The position numbers and the translations under genes are program-made. Shown here piece by piece: positions 42,451-51,561 of a stretch of 64,000 nt of DNA. Within the stretch, counting starts at the first letter, position 1. Every line of letters starts with the position of its first letter. The stretch spans positions 549,524-613,523 of the forward strand of contig NZ_JAGMUK010000040.1 in assembly GCF_019049245.1 (NCBI RefSeq), written 5' to 3'. Under the pieces are notes generated by a model. It searched no databases, was not told the DNA's origin, and saw nothing but the letters and a program-made list of their open reading frames with translations. This stretch comes from Streptomyces sp. AC555_RSS877 (GTDB taxonomy: Bacteria > Actinomycetota > Actinomycetes > Streptomycetales > Streptomycetaceae).

Positions 42451-43314
42451 TCAGGGCGTTGTGGCCGGCAGCTGGGTGGGGACGGCGGGCAACATCATGC
42501 CGTCGCCGACTGGCGCAGTGTGCGGTACGAGTCCACCCGACCGGGCGATGCGGAGCAGGTCCGGGAGCGTGTACGGCTCGGCGCCGTCAAGGTCGACCTG
42601 GTAGCCCAGGTCGCCGAGGCCCGCTGCGGTCATCCGGCTCAACGGGTTGTTGCTGCCCGAGATGAACGGTGACATGAGTTCGTTGACGAACACTGCTTCT
42701 CGCCAGTGGCTGTCCCTTGTCCCCGGCCCGCCGAAGTTGGCGACCGGTACGGGTACCGGCTGGGCCTCCGAGACGAGCGCGGCGAACTCCGCCTGGGCGC
42801 GAGGGCCCGTGAAGGTGGGGTCCTGGCCGCCGGCTCCCGTGAGGAGGCCGAAGGGCTTCCACAGGGTTCCGATGCCCAGTACGTGCCCCATTTCGTGGGT
42901 GATGACGTCGACGAGCGTGCCGTCCGTCTCCATCTTCGTCAGATCAGCGGAGTCGAACCTCATCACGCCCTTCGCGGGCAGCCCCGCCCCGGACAGGGCG
43001 CTGCCGTCGCGGAAGTCGGTGGGACCTGCCATGCCCAGGATGCCGCCGGGGCCGTCGATCGTGACGCCTTCCGCCTCGATCAGAAGGTCGTCGATGATGT
43101 CGTCGCCGACGACCGCGGTGTCGAGGTCCCCGACGATGACCTTGGCCCAGCGATCGGCCGCTGCTGCGAAGGCGTCCTGCTGATGTGGAGTCAGTCCGCC
43201 GAGGAAGCGGACTTCGATGGTGAACGGTGATGTGGTGTCGGCGATTTCCTTGGCGCGCTGGAAGTCGGCTACCGCTCGATACGTCTTGAAGGTGCCAGTG
43301 GTGACTTTGCTCAT
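42451..43314 (-). CDS. Leishmanolysin-like zinc metalloprotease
   Basis: A 287-residue metzincin-type protease. The zinc site is DVITHEMGHVLGIGTLW with His140, Glu141 and His144. A third ligand, His203 (RDSHWREAVF), follows after a long insertion, and the Met-turn is NELMSP (Met214). This long spacing is that of leishmanolysins (M8). There is no signal peptide and no Cys-switch, so it is probably cytoplasmic and regulated otherwise. ATG 43314 follows GAGGAGATCC. It is divergent from the caspase gene and upstream of the dioxygenase on the same strand. Confidence 0.9.
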   Translation of the reverse strand: MSKVTTGTFKTYRAVADFQRAKEIADTTSPFTIEVRFLGGLTPHQQDAFAAAADRWAKVIVGDLDTAVVGDDIIDDLLIEAEGVTIDGPGGILGMAGPTDFRDGSALSGAGLPAKGVMRFDSADLTKMETDGTLVDVITHEMGHVLGIGTLWKPFGLLTGAGGQDPTFTGPRAQAEFAALVSEAQPVPVPVANFGGPGTRDSHWREAVFVNELMSPFISGSNNPLSRMTAAGLGDLGYQVDLDGAEPYTLPDLLRIARSGGLVPHTAPVGDGMMLPAVPTQLPATTP

Positions 43315-43740
43315 CACGGATCTCCTCGCTTCACATCCGATGAGAGTCACTCCCTCTACCAGGCTAGGCCGAACGGAGTACCGGCGCGCGTCGAGCCCTC
43401 GCCTCGCTCAACCGGCTGCCCAGCCGGAGCGCCGACCGTCGGCGGATCCGTGACTGTGCTGCGGGGCAGCGCCATGCGTCCCGCAGTTGACGCATCCACT
43501 TTCGGAATCGGCCACTCTCCAGAGCGTGGTCGACGGGACGACCGTCGCGGCACGGTTCTCCGCGGGCAGAGGACGCGGAGAAGGACGCGAGCAGAGGCAG
43601 AAGCAGAGGCGCAGGCAGAGGCACATGCAAGGAAACGCCATATAAGCAACTCTTCGGTAGAATTGGGGTAAATGGGTGATCATCTCAGGCTCGGGGATCC
43701 ACTCCGGACGCATCCCGTCCGTAGGGAAGGAGGCCATCCC
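43315..43740. other. Divergent intergenic region of the protease cluster
   Basis: 426 bp shared by the metalloprotease and caspase genes. It contains the hexamer repeat at 43591-43624 and a following AT-rich stretch with TAGAAT (43658-43663), a possible -10 for the caspase gene. No gene is evident. Confidence 0.5.
43591..43624 (+). repeat. Degenerate GCAGAG hexamer repeats upstream of the caspase gene
   Basis: Five units read GCAGAG, GCAGAA, GCAGAG, GCGCAG, GCAGAG and end in GCAC. The purine-rich tract lies about 120 bp before the caspase ATG. It may be a slippage-prone tract or leader element. Confidence 0.6.
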
Positions 43741-44598
43741 ATGGCCCATGGCGTGTCACTCCACATCGGACTCAACCGCGTAGACCCCGCCAAGTACGGC
43801 GGGTGGGACGGCAAGCTCAACGCGTGCGAAAACGACGCCCGCGACATGGAGCAGATCGCCAGGGACGCCGGCTTCGACGACCGCACGATGCTGCTCGCGG
43901 CGGACGCGACGGTCGACAACGTGACCGCGGAGCTCCGCAAGGCGGCGAGGGTCCTGTCGTCCGGCGACATCCTGCTCCTCACCTACTCGGGTCACGGTGG
44001 CCAGGTGCCCGACAGGAACGGGCCGGAGGACGAGCCCGACCGCCTCGACGAAACCCTGGTCCTCTACGACCGTGAGTTCATCGACGACGAGCTCTACAAG
44101 GAGTTCGAGGCGTTCGCCGAAGGGGTCCGCATCTCCGCCTACTTCGACTGCTGCCACAGCGAAACAGCCGTCAGGGCGGTGCGCAGTCTTCTCACCTCGG
44201 ACGCGATGGAGGAGCAGTACCAGACCCGCGACCCGGACCAGATCGAGGTCACCTCCCGGATCATGCCGCCGGACACACAGCGCGAGGCGTACGACCGGGA
44301 CAAGACCCTCTACGACACGATCCAGCGCAATCTGCAGCCGAAGGACACCCTTGACCTACCGGCAAGCGTCCTGCTCATCTCCGCCTGCGCGGACAACCAG
44401 TTGGCCGCCGACGGCTGGGAAAACGGGCTCTTCACCGGAACACTCCGTGAGGTCTGGAGCGAGGGGAAGTTCACGGGCGGACACAAGTCGTTCCACCGCG
44501 AAATCCTCCGCAGGATGCCGCCCAACCAGAGCCCAGGCCTGTTCGTCACCGGTCAGGCCAACGACTCGTTCCTGCGGCAGCGGCCCTTCACCGTATAG
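43741..44598 (+). CDS. Caspase family (peptidase C14, metacaspase-like) protease
   Basis: A 285-residue caspase-fold cysteine protease. The catalytic dyad is His85 in LTYSGHGGQVPD and Cys138 in AYFDCCHSETAV. The N-terminal LHIGLNRVDP and ACENDARDMEQIARDAGFDD are the usual first strand and helix. There is no extra sensor domain or signal peptide, so activation must come from another partner or calcium. ATG 43741 follows AAGGAGG. It is divergent from a three-gene unit of a metalloprotease, an oxylipin-type dioxygenase and a protease-lipase fusion, suggesting a common function. Confidence 0.94.
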   Translation: MAHGVSLHIGLNRVDPAKYGGWDGKLNACENDARDMEQIARDAGFDDRTMLLAADATVDNVTAELRKAARVLSSGDILLLTYSGHGGQVPDRNGPEDEPDRLDETLVLYDREFIDDELYKEFEAFAEGVRISAYFDCCHSETAVRAVRSLLTSDAMEEQYQTRDPDQIEVTSRIMPPDTQREAYDRDKTLYDTIQRNLQPKDTLDLPASVLLISACADNQLAADGWENGLFTGTLREVWSEGKFTGGHKSFHREILRRMPPNQSPGLFVTGQANDSFLRQRPFTV

Positions 44599-45320
44599 AG
44601 AAGCCCGCAACGACGTGCGGGCCCGACCGACCCGCGCAGTACGGGAGTTCCACACACCGGGGAAGGGCTCGCCGTCCCCCGCGGGGGTGTTGTCCTTTCC
44701 CTCTGATGAGTGCGGCACCGTCCACTTCAGAGGCCCAGATCGGCGCGGCCGGGGGCAGTAACTCTGCCCGTCGGCCGCGACATTCGAAGGCTACGGCAGA
44801 CCTGCCTACACCCCCGTAGTGACGATCCACCGTGCCCCGTGCCCCGTGCCTTCCGCCGATGTCGCCGCTGCAGGGCCACGCGGTCGAGGAGGCACATTTT
44901 TTGGCCCACCGCATGTGCACCTGGCTCCGCCACTGACCTCCCCAACGGTAGAGAACGCTGCCCAACCCCGACCCGTGCTCATGTGCGTACAGGAGAGGCT
45001 GTTCCCCCGGGCTGGCGCAGAGACTGCTGTCGGCCGACGCTTCGAACTCACCGCCACCGGTCTGGGCGACCTGGTGCCCGTCCTCGATCCCACCGGCCTT
45101 CCGGCCGCGCCGTGGGCGTGGCGACGACAGCCAGTGAACTGGTCACCACCACTGCAAGCCGGCCTCGGCCCGGATTGGGCTCTCATGCGCCGTTTTGCGG
45201 ATGGATGAATCTACGAACTTGAGAATTCGCTGAGTATTTGACGCTGACATTCGTATCTGAGGACGCGCTTCACCCACGCCGGAAGTCCTGCCGGCTCCGG
45301 AGATGTCCTTGAGAGGCCTG
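44599..45320. other. Intergenic with hairpin and a weak HATPase-like relic
   Basis: About 720 bp. GCCCGCA-N6-TGCGGGC (44603-44622) is a likely terminator of the caspase gene. Near 45110-45150 one frame reads VGVATTASELVTTTASRP, which recalls the N-box of RsbW-like ATPases, but nothing else of that domain remains. The AT-rich end (45210-45270, with TTGACG) probably holds the promoter of the next gene. Confidence 0.4.
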
Positions 45321-46760
45321 ATGAGACGCAATACGCGAAAGAGATCGAAGACTGCCCGCCGGGCGGTAGGCGCGGCGGCCGCACTGGCCGTAGGGGCCGG
45401 TGGGCTGGTGGCGGTCAACATCTACGCCTCGGCCGATGAATCCGGTGCGTCGAAGGGCTCTGCCCAGAACCAGGTGCTCGCGGCCGGCACCTCCACCCTC
45501 GACTGCCCCGACGTAGGCCAGAAGTTGACATCAGTGCCTGCCCAGGCGAAGGCGCAGGTCGACAGGGAACTGGCACTCCTCGACAAGCAGATATCCGAGG
45601 CATACCAGCGCCTTTCCACCTCCCAGAAGGCGATTCAGCAGGACCCCAACTTCGCCCAGAACGCGATCGTGGGTCCGCTGAAGGACAAGCGGAAGGCCAC
45701 CATCGACCGGATCGCCATCGCCATCGGCCGTGTGGCAGCCAAGCCGCAGGGCCTGGATGCGTTGGCCGCCTGCACGCTGCGCGCCACCGGCAGCCAGCCC
45801 AACGCCGGTCAGGGCGGCAACAACACCAATGCCGGTAGGGCCGGCAACGGCCCCGTCGCCGCCGACTTCGTGGACATCACCAAGGTGAAGGCCAATGTGC
45901 GCACGCCGGCCAAGTCGGCGAACGCTTCCAAGGGTGTCTTCGTCACCAAGTGCGGGGTGAACGCCAACAAGCTGTACAACAGCGACAACGTCATCGTCGC
46001 GCCCGGTGTCACCAACGGCGCACACCACTTCCACGACTACGTCGGCAACCAGGACAACGACGCCTTCTCGAGCGACCAGGACTTCGCCAAGGCCGGGACC
46101 AGCTGCCAGAACAAGGGCGACAAGTCGTCCTACTACTGGCCGGTGCTGCGCCTGCAGGACGGCACGAAGGAGTTCGACGCCGACAAGCAGGGCGGCGGCC
46201 TCGAGGGCAACACGGGCCGGATTCTGACGGCCAAGAAGGCCACCTTGGACTTCGTGGGCAGCCCCCGCGGCAAGGTGGTGGCGATGCCCAAGTTCCTGCG
46301 CATCATCACCGGTGACGCCAAGGCGTTCGTCAACGGCACTGCCAACGCGAACGCTTCCTGGAGCTGCACCGGCTTCGAGAACAAGGTGCAGTTGAAGGAC
46401 AAGTACCCCCTCTGCCCCTCAGGCAGCGATGTGGTGCGCACCTTCAAGTTCCAGAGCTGCTGGGACGGAAGGAACATCGACAGCGCCAACCACCGTACGC
46501 ACGTGGCCTTCGCTGACGCCAACGGCAACTGCGCGACCGGCTTCAAGGCCATTCCGCAGTTGGTCCAGCGTCTGGTGTACGACGTGGACGCGCCCAGCCT
46601 CAAGGACAACGGCAAGACCCGTCCGTTCTTCTCGTTGGACAGCTTCCCCGAACAGGAGCACAAGCCGGTCACCGACCACGGTGACTTCATCAACGTCTTC
46701 GACGCGAAGCTGATGAACAAGGCGGTCCAGTGCATCAACACCGGACGTAAGTGCAGCTGA
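45321..46760 (+). CDS. Secreted DUF1996 protein
   Basis: A 479-residue exported protein. The twin-basic start MRRNTRKRSKTARRAVGAAA and hydrophobic stretch to about residue 36 form a signal peptide. Residues 60-145 are helical (QVDRELALLDKQISEAYQRL). An Asn/Gly linker precedes the DUF1996 domain (about residues 175-470), with TNGAHHFHDYVGNQDNDAFS and SDVVRTFKFQSCWDGRNIDS; several Cys residues may pair. DUF1996 is found in fungi and actinomycetes and is thought to bind or cut polysaccharide, without proof. ATG 45321 is favoured by GAGAGG; ATG 45303 is an alternative. Confidence 0.9.
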   Translation: MRRNTRKRSKTARRAVGAAAALAVGAGGLVAVNIYASADESGASKGSAQNQVLAAGTSTLDCPDVGQKLTSVPAQAKAQVDRELALLDKQISEAYQRLSTSQKAIQQDPNFAQNAIVGPLKDKRKATIDRIAIAIGRVAAKPQGLDALAACTLRATGSQPNAGQGGNNTNAGRAGNGPVAADFVDITKVKANVRTPAKSANASKGVFVTKCGVNANKLYNSDNVIVAPGVTNGAHHFHDYVGNQDNDAFSSDQDFAKAGTSCQNKGDKSSYYWPVLRLQDGTKEFDADKQGGGLEGNTGRILTAKKATLDFVGSPRGKVVAMPKFLRIITGDAKAFVNGTANANASWSCTGFENKVQLKDKYPLCPSGSDVVRTFKFQSCWDGRNIDSANHRTHVAFADANGNCATGFKAIPQLVQRLVYDVDAPSLKDNGKTRPFFSLDSFPEQEHKPVTDHGDFINVFDAKLMNKAVQCINTGRKCS

Positions 46761-47104
46761 GTCCGAGTACCGAGCGGTGGGCGTCGCGCTGACGGCGCCC
46801 ACCGCCATGAACGGAATGCCGGTGGGAGCGATCCCCAATGGGACGGAGTCTCCGGTCTTGGCGGGTAGTTGCGGGGATGGCGTCCATAGCGGGGGCTGAG
46901 TCCGCGGTGGACGGACAGCCAAGCAGGAGCGCGCCTGGCTGTCCTGCGATCAGCCGTCCAGCGGAAGACGCCCGCCGGTGCGTGTGCCGGCGCCGCAGAC
47001 AACCTCCTGGCGTTGGCGTTGGCGGTGGCTTCGCTCGTGGTCCAGGACAGGGAGGGCGACCCTGACGGAGACCTTCTGCGACTGCGCGGTGATCTTGTCC
47101 GGGT
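46761..47104. other. Intergenic, no gene recognised
   Basis: About 340 bp between convergent genes. It contains the terminator at 46774-46805. No other feature is seen. Confidence 0.5.
46774..46805 (+). terminator. Hairpin after the DUF1996 gene
   Basis: GCGGTGGGCG and CGCCCACCGC form a perfect 10-bp stem with a 12-base loop, 14 bp after the stop codon. Confidence 0.7.
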
Positions 47105-48028
47105 TCATGCTGTCGTCACCGGGCGACGTACGCTGCTGCGCAGCTGCTCGATGGCATCCAGGACCGGGGGCCGGTGGGAGTGGCTGCGTTCGTATTCCTC
47201 GATCGCCGTCAGGTCCGACGGGGACAGCGGGCGCAGCTGCTGCTTGATTTCGTCGACGCTGAGCTGGCTGAAGCGGGCGATCGGGAGCTCCTCCTCGCGG
47301 GCCACCGCACCCCGCACACCTTCGGCCATGCGGGTCGGCTCGGGCATCTCCCGCACCGCGCCCTCGGCCGCATCCCTGACCCGCCGTCCGCCGCTCTGGG
47401 CGACATCCTTCACCCGGTCGGCGGCCGTCCGGAATGTGCGGGCCGCCGTGTCGGCCAGGCCGCCGCCGCTCTCCCGGACGAAGCCGTTGGACGCGGCCGC
47501 CACGGCCCGGGCGTGATAGGCGACGCTGTCCTCCAGCCTTTCGAGTAGTTCCTCGTCCTCGCGGCGCAACGCGGCGAGCAGGTCGGCGGTGGTCTGGTCA
47601 TGGACCGCTTCCGCGATGCTCTGGCCGGCCCTGCAGGCCGCCAGCGCCCGGGCTGTGACCGCGTACTCGTCTTCGGCGTTGCTCAGCAGCCGTCGCTCGT
47701 CGGCAGGACGCCCGCCGCGCAAGATGTCCGTCACGAGCGTGGACCCGATGGTCAGCGGCAGCATGACGGTCCGCACGGCGCCGCGCGAGATGGACCGCGC
47801 GATGTCGACGCCGTCCGCGACCAGCCCGCCACGGGGTCGGAGCTCGCGCACATGGTGCTCGATTCGCTGGAGCTGGCCCTCGACGTCGGCCATCTGGCCT
47901 TCGAGCATCTCCCGGTACGGGCCGGGCGGCATGATGGCCACATCCGCCCTGAACCGGGCGGCGACGGCCTCATGCGCCTCGCGAGCATCCTCCAACGCCG
48001 GTACGAGCGCGTCCGTCACTACTGTCAT
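47105..48028 (-). CDS. Conserved helical protein of unknown function
   Basis: A 307-residue, largely helical protein. The N-terminal domain (DAREAHEAVAARFRADVAIM, PPGPYREMLEGQMADVEGQL, QRIEHHVRELRP) looks like a ferritin-like or four-helix bundle. A central hydrophobic stretch (GAVRTVMLPLTIGSTLVTDI) may insert in the membrane. The C-terminal part ends SPSDLTAIEEYERSHSHRPP, a motif shared with Streptomyces proteins of unknown role. ATG 48028 follows AGGAG. No enzyme motif is clear. Confidence 0.72.
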   Translation of the reverse strand: MTVVTDALVPALEDAREAHEAVAARFRADVAIMPPGPYREMLEGQMADVEGQLQRIEHHVRELRPRGGLVADGVDIARSISRGAVRTVMLPLTIGSTLVTDILRGGRPADERRLLSNAEDEYAVTARALAACRAGQSIAEAVHDQTTADLLAALRREDEELLERLEDSVAYHARAVAAASNGFVRESGGGLADTAARTFRTAADRVKDVAQSGGRRVRDAAEGAVREMPEPTRMAEGVRGAVAREEELPIARFSQLSVDEIKQQLRPLSPSDLTAIEEYERSHSHRPPVLDAIEQLRSSVRRPVTTA

Positions 48029-49078
48029 CGGTGTGCTCCTGGGGGTCAGGCGGCCGGTCCAGCCGGCCGCGCAAGGGGATACAGCTGCCCATCGGCCACT
48101 CCCGCGGCCGGGCCACCGGGGTCCATCTTCTGGGACCCCGGACAAGATCGCCGGGAGGCTGGGCCCGTTCGCGTCCGTACGGCTGTCACCGGCTCGGTCC
48201 GCTTCGTCCCCTGGTCGCCTGCTGCCCCTGGTAAACCCATCGCAGCAGGCATGGAGAACACGTCGTCCGGAGAAAGGACGGTCTGGGCTGAAAGGGTGGT
48301 GACGGCCGTTGTGCTGTGTCGAAAATCTTGATCACGCGTTGGTCCGGGCGTGAATCCTCACGTGGACGACGCTACGCCGTACGCAGCACCGCTCGGGCTG
48401 ACAGGCTCCCAGTCCGAGCGGGACGACCTGGGCGCCGATGCCGAGCCTGACGGCGCGTGGAGCCGGGCCGTGATGGTCTGCTGCTCAGCGGTCCTTGTTG
48501 CGGCTGCTGTGGTACTTGCCGTTGCGGACCGTCTCGCTTGAAGAGCTGCAGAGACGCGTGGTCTGGGCGACTCGGACGGCCCGGGCCATGAATGCGGTGG
48601 CAGTCGGGTCCGATGCGGTTGTGGGCCTGTGGCCTGTGCGCCTGCGCGACCAGTCGGCCGAGGTGGGCTGGTGAGTCATCCACCCGGTTGGCTTACGAGG
48701 TCGACGGGGTTCGCGCACAGGTTCGGGCTGCGCCGCGCCCAGGGGCGGCAGCCGCGTGACCCGCCTCGCGCCTGCGACCCGGCCTTCCAACTCCGGCGGG
48801 CGAGCATGGTGCCGCACTCCTCCACCGCGTTGACGACCTCAAGTGCCGGGCGCAGTGCGACCGGCCGCCCTGTGGCGCCTTCGACTCCGGTGACTTGTCG
48901 AGACCAACGCGCCCTGGGTGCGACGAGTTGTGAGCGCGGATCACGGTTCTGGTGAGTCTGAGGCGGTCCGCAGCCCGTACCGCTCTCTGGCTCGCCGTCC
49001 TGACCAGGCAATTTGGGCACACCAGGTGATGTTGCGGAGACTCGGGGAAGAAGTTGCGGCAGCCGATGGGAGGTTGCC
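48029..49078. other. Long sparse intergenic region
   Basis: About 1 kb between the helical protein and the PP2C phosphatase gene. It holds one possible small gene (48350-48541). The rest has frames without family resemblance or ribosome sites, and looks like degraded DNA. Confidence 0.45.
48350..48541 (+). CDS. Possible small membrane protein
   Basis: A 63-residue frame with a GTG start at 48350 and a C-terminal hydrophobic helix (AVMVCCSAVLVAAAVVLAVA). The first half is acidic. No ribosome site is obvious and no family is known, so it may not be expressed. Confidence 0.3.
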   Translation: MNPHVDDATPYAAPLGLTGSQSERDDLGADAEPDGAWSRAVMVCCSAVLVAAAVVLAVADRLA

Positions 49079-50272
49079 GTGCAGGGTGGAGATCTGGAAC
49101 TGGGTGAATTGCTGGCCGCTGCGGAGGCGGCGCCGCCCGGTGAATCCGTCGATGTGGTGGCACAGGACCTGCAAAAGCGATTCGGTGCGGAGCGTGTGTC
49201 GTTTCTGTTCGTCGACCTCATCGGTCAGCGGCTGGTACGGCTCGCCGCGGCCGGCGGGGATGTCGCGGACCATGTCGGGCCGATCGACCTGCAGGGCAGC
49301 GTCTACGACAGTGTTCTGCAGAGCCAGCACCAGCACGTGGCACCGGACGGCCAGGGCGGACAGCGCGTCATCACGCCGGTCACCAACCGCGGCGACTGCA
49401 TCGGCGTCCTCGAGTTGACCCTGCAGTCCGCCGACGACACCGTGCTCCGCCAGGTCCGCGACGCGGCACACGCGCTGGCCTACATCATCGTCACAGACCG
49501 CCGCTTCACGGATCTGTACCACCTGGGCCGGCGCACCACCGAGACCAGCCTGGCCGCGGAGATCCAGCACCAACTGCTTCCCTCGGCCCCCTGCTGCGAG
49601 GCGGCCCAGTTCACCCTCGCCGCCGGGCTGATTCCGGCTGACGACATCGGCGGCGACACCTACGACTACACCGTCGATCGCGACACCCTGCACCTGTCCA
49701 TCACCGACGCCATGGGCCACGACACGAACTCCGCCCTGCTGGCCACCTTGCTGGTCGGCGCGCTGCGGCGGGCACGCCGCAGCGGCTGTGACGCCCTCAA
49801 GCAGGCCCACCAGGCCCACGAGGCCCTGCTGAGCCACAGCCGCGGCCTCGCCACCGGACAGTTGCTGTGCATCGACCTCGGAACGGGCCTCTGCGAACTG
49901 GTCAACGCCGGCCATCCTCGGCCACTGCGGATGCGTGACGGCGCCGTCGAAGAGGTCAAACTGGCCGTCAACCTGCCGTTCGGTGTGGCAGCGTCCGCTG
50001 CCTACCGCGTACAGGAACTGCAACTGCGTCCCGGAGACCGACTGATCCTGCTCACCGACGGAATGCAGGAGCGCGACGCCGCCGCCGTCGACCTGGCCTC
50101 GATCGTTCGCGACACCCGCGCGCAGCATCCAAGAGAAGCGGTCCGAAGCCTGACCGCCGCGGTGTTGGATGCCTGCCATGGCAACCTCAAGGACGACGCC
50201 ACGGTTCTGATACTGGACTGGCACGGCAACCGTCGCTCATCGGCCGAAACGAGACCCGACCCGCAGCAATGA
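49079..50272 (+). CDS. PP2C-type serine/threonine phosphatase (RsbU/SpoIIE-like) with GAF-like sensor
   Basis: A 397-residue signalling phosphatase. Residues 20-145 form a GAF-like domain (DLQKRFGAERVSFLFVDLIG, VITPVTNRGDCIGVLELTLQ). The SpoIIE/PP2C domain spans 165-385, with metal-binding Asp in LIPADDIGGDTYDYTVD and ITDAMGHDTNSAL, and GDRLILLTDGMQERD and GNLKDDATVLILDWHG near the end. It should dephosphorylate a STAS antagonist, such as the one encoded next door. GTG 49079 is chosen because GGGAGG precedes it; a longer form is possible. Confidence 0.92.
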   Translation: MQGGDLELGELLAAAEAAPPGESVDVVAQDLQKRFGAERVSFLFVDLIGQRLVRLAAAGGDVADHVGPIDLQGSVYDSVLQSQHQHVAPDGQGGQRVITPVTNRGDCIGVLELTLQSADDTVLRQVRDAAHALAYIIVTDRRFTDLYHLGRRTTETSLAAEIQHQLLPSAPCCEAAQFTLAAGLIPADDIGGDTYDYTVDRDTLHLSITDAMGHDTNSALLATLLVGALRRARRSGCDALKQAHQAHEALLSHSRGLATGQLLCIDLGTGLCELVNAGHPRPLRMRDGAVEEVKLAVNLPFGVAASAAYRVQELQLRPGDRLILLTDGMQERDAAAVDLASIVRDTRAQHPREAVRSLTAAVLDACHGNLKDDATVLILDWHGNRRSSAETRPDPQQ

Positions 50273-50332
50273 GCCGCAGCGGCCCTCGGGTCGGCCCAGG
50301 CCGCCGCAGCTGGGTGTTTTCTCCTGGGCGGG

Positions 50333-50698
50333 TCAGGCGGTCACGGCCCGCTCGACGCTGGGATGGCACGGGATGACCTCATCCAGGCCGACGAGTTGCA
50401 GGACTCGCAGCACAGAGCCCTGGGCACCGGCAATGCGCAGCCATCCCTGAGCGTCACTCACCGCCTGGTAGGCGGCGACGAAGACGTTGATGCCGCTGGA
50501 GTCCATGAACGTCACGCCGCTGAGGTCCACCACGGTCCGCTGCGGCGTCGCCCCGCCGTCAGGCAACAGGGCCTCGCTGAGCACATCCTTGACGGTGTGG
50601 TCGATCTCGCCACGCAGAGTGACCACCCGGATGTCATGGACGGTGGTGTGGTCGACCGACAGCTGGCCGGACCGGGCTGCTCCGTGGGTGTCTGTCAC
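50333..50698 (-). CDS. STAS-domain anti-sigma factor antagonist (RsbV-like)
   Basis: A 121-residue STAS protein. VVDLSGVTFMDSSGINVFVA carries the conserved Ser that is phosphorylated by an RsbW-like kinase. IRVVTLRGEIDHTVKDVLSE is the first strand-helix. GTG 50698 has GAGGAAACG upstream. Dephosphorylated antagonist binds the kinase and frees the sigma factor. It is convergent with the PP2C gene and divergent from an RsbW-like gene, so the three likely form one partner-switching unit. Confidence 0.9.
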   Translation of the reverse strand: MTDTHGAARSGQLSVDHTTVHDIRVVTLRGEIDHTVKDVLSEALLPDGGATPQRTVVDLSGVTFMDSSGINVFVAAYQAVSDAQGWLRIAGAQGSVLRVLQLVGLDEVIPCHPSVERAVTA

Positions 50699-50775
50699 CG
50701 TTTCCTCGACTGCGCTCGCTGGGAGGGACTCGGGCCCCGACGGTATTGCGTCGACAGCCTGCCCCGATGGTACGG

Positions 50776-50789
50776 CGAACAATCGTTCG
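50776..50789. promoter_or_regulatory. CGAAC-N4-GTTCG dyad, LexA-like box, in the STAS/ATPase divergon
   Basis: CGAACAATCGTTCG has perfect 5-bp arms. The actinobacterial SOS box is TCGAAC-N4-GTTCGA, so only the outermost base of each arm is missing. It is placed between the two divergent starts and could repress either gene. Confidence 0.5.
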
Positions 50790-50867
50790 GTATTTTATCC
50801 GGGAGCTCGAAGGGGCATGGGAGGCATGGTGCCGGGTACGCGCGGACGTGTGAACGGGGGAACAAAG

Positions 50868-51356
50868 GTGGACCCGGCGGAATCGATTCCCGATGGCGAG
50901 GGCAGCGTGGCACCAGGTGCCCAACCGGTACAGGACACCGTCGCCCTGGACGGTGATGGGCACATCATTGCTGAGGCACGCCACCGTGCGGCTGACTTCC
51001 TCACCCGCGTCCAGGCCGAGCACGGCATCCCGGTGTCCGCCCGCGCGATAGACCTGACCCAGCTGGTGGTCAGCGAGCTCGTCACCAACGCGCGCAAGTA
51101 CGCTCCCGGGCCGGTGTTGATGGAGCTGCGCATTTGTGGCGCCGTGGTGGAAGTGGTCGTGTGGGACAGCGACCCGGTCCTGCCGGTGCCCCGGGCGGCA
51201 GACGCGGGCAGAGTCGGGCAGCACGGCCTGGAGATCGTCATGGCCGTCGCCCAGGGCTTCGAGGTCCAGCGGGAGCCGGTCGGCAAGCGCATCACCGCCC
51301 GCATCGCCCTGCCCGACGCTCCCGGCGGGGGCGTCAGCGGACGTCGTCCGCAGTAG
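50868..51356 (+). CDS. RsbW-like ATP-binding anti-sigma factor
   Basis: A 162-residue HATPase domain protein. LTQLVVSELVTNARKYAPGP is the N-box, VEVVVWDSDPVLPVP the G1 box, and GRVGQHGLEIVMAVAQGFEV the G2 box. The kinase phosphorylates STAS antagonists and may sequester a sigma factor. GTG 50868 is preceded by GGGGG; an ATG at 50817 would add 17 residues. No sigma-B-type gene is in the window. Confidence 0.88.
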   Translation: MDPAESIPDGEGSVAPGAQPVQDTVALDGDGHIIAEARHRAADFLTRVQAEHGIPVSARAIDLTQLVVSELVTNARKYAPGPVLMELRICGAVVEVVVWDSDPVLPVPRAADAGRVGQHGLEIVMAVAQGFEVQREPVGKRITARIALPDAPGGGVSGRRPQ

Positions 51357-51561
51357 CAGCCGGCGCTCCACCTCGGCCCACCGCCTTTCCGGCCTGCCGT
51401 GAAGCGGGGTGCTCACCGCGGGCGATGTCGGCGGAGGAGTGACCGGCCCCGAAAATCCGACACCACCGCCCGGCGGCGACCCGACCCGAGCCGGGCCGGG
51501 CCGGCTCAGGCTGTTGCGTGATTGACCAGGCCGGATTGCTTCTCGTTGTCGGCCGGCCTTC

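Noticed and set aside
43591..43624. CRISPR or other regularly spaced array
   Set aside because: Units are six bases without spacers; it is a simple repeat tract.
45100..45150. RsbW-like ATPase gene
   Set aside because: Only one motif-like stretch (ASELVTT) is seen, without G1 or G2 boxes.
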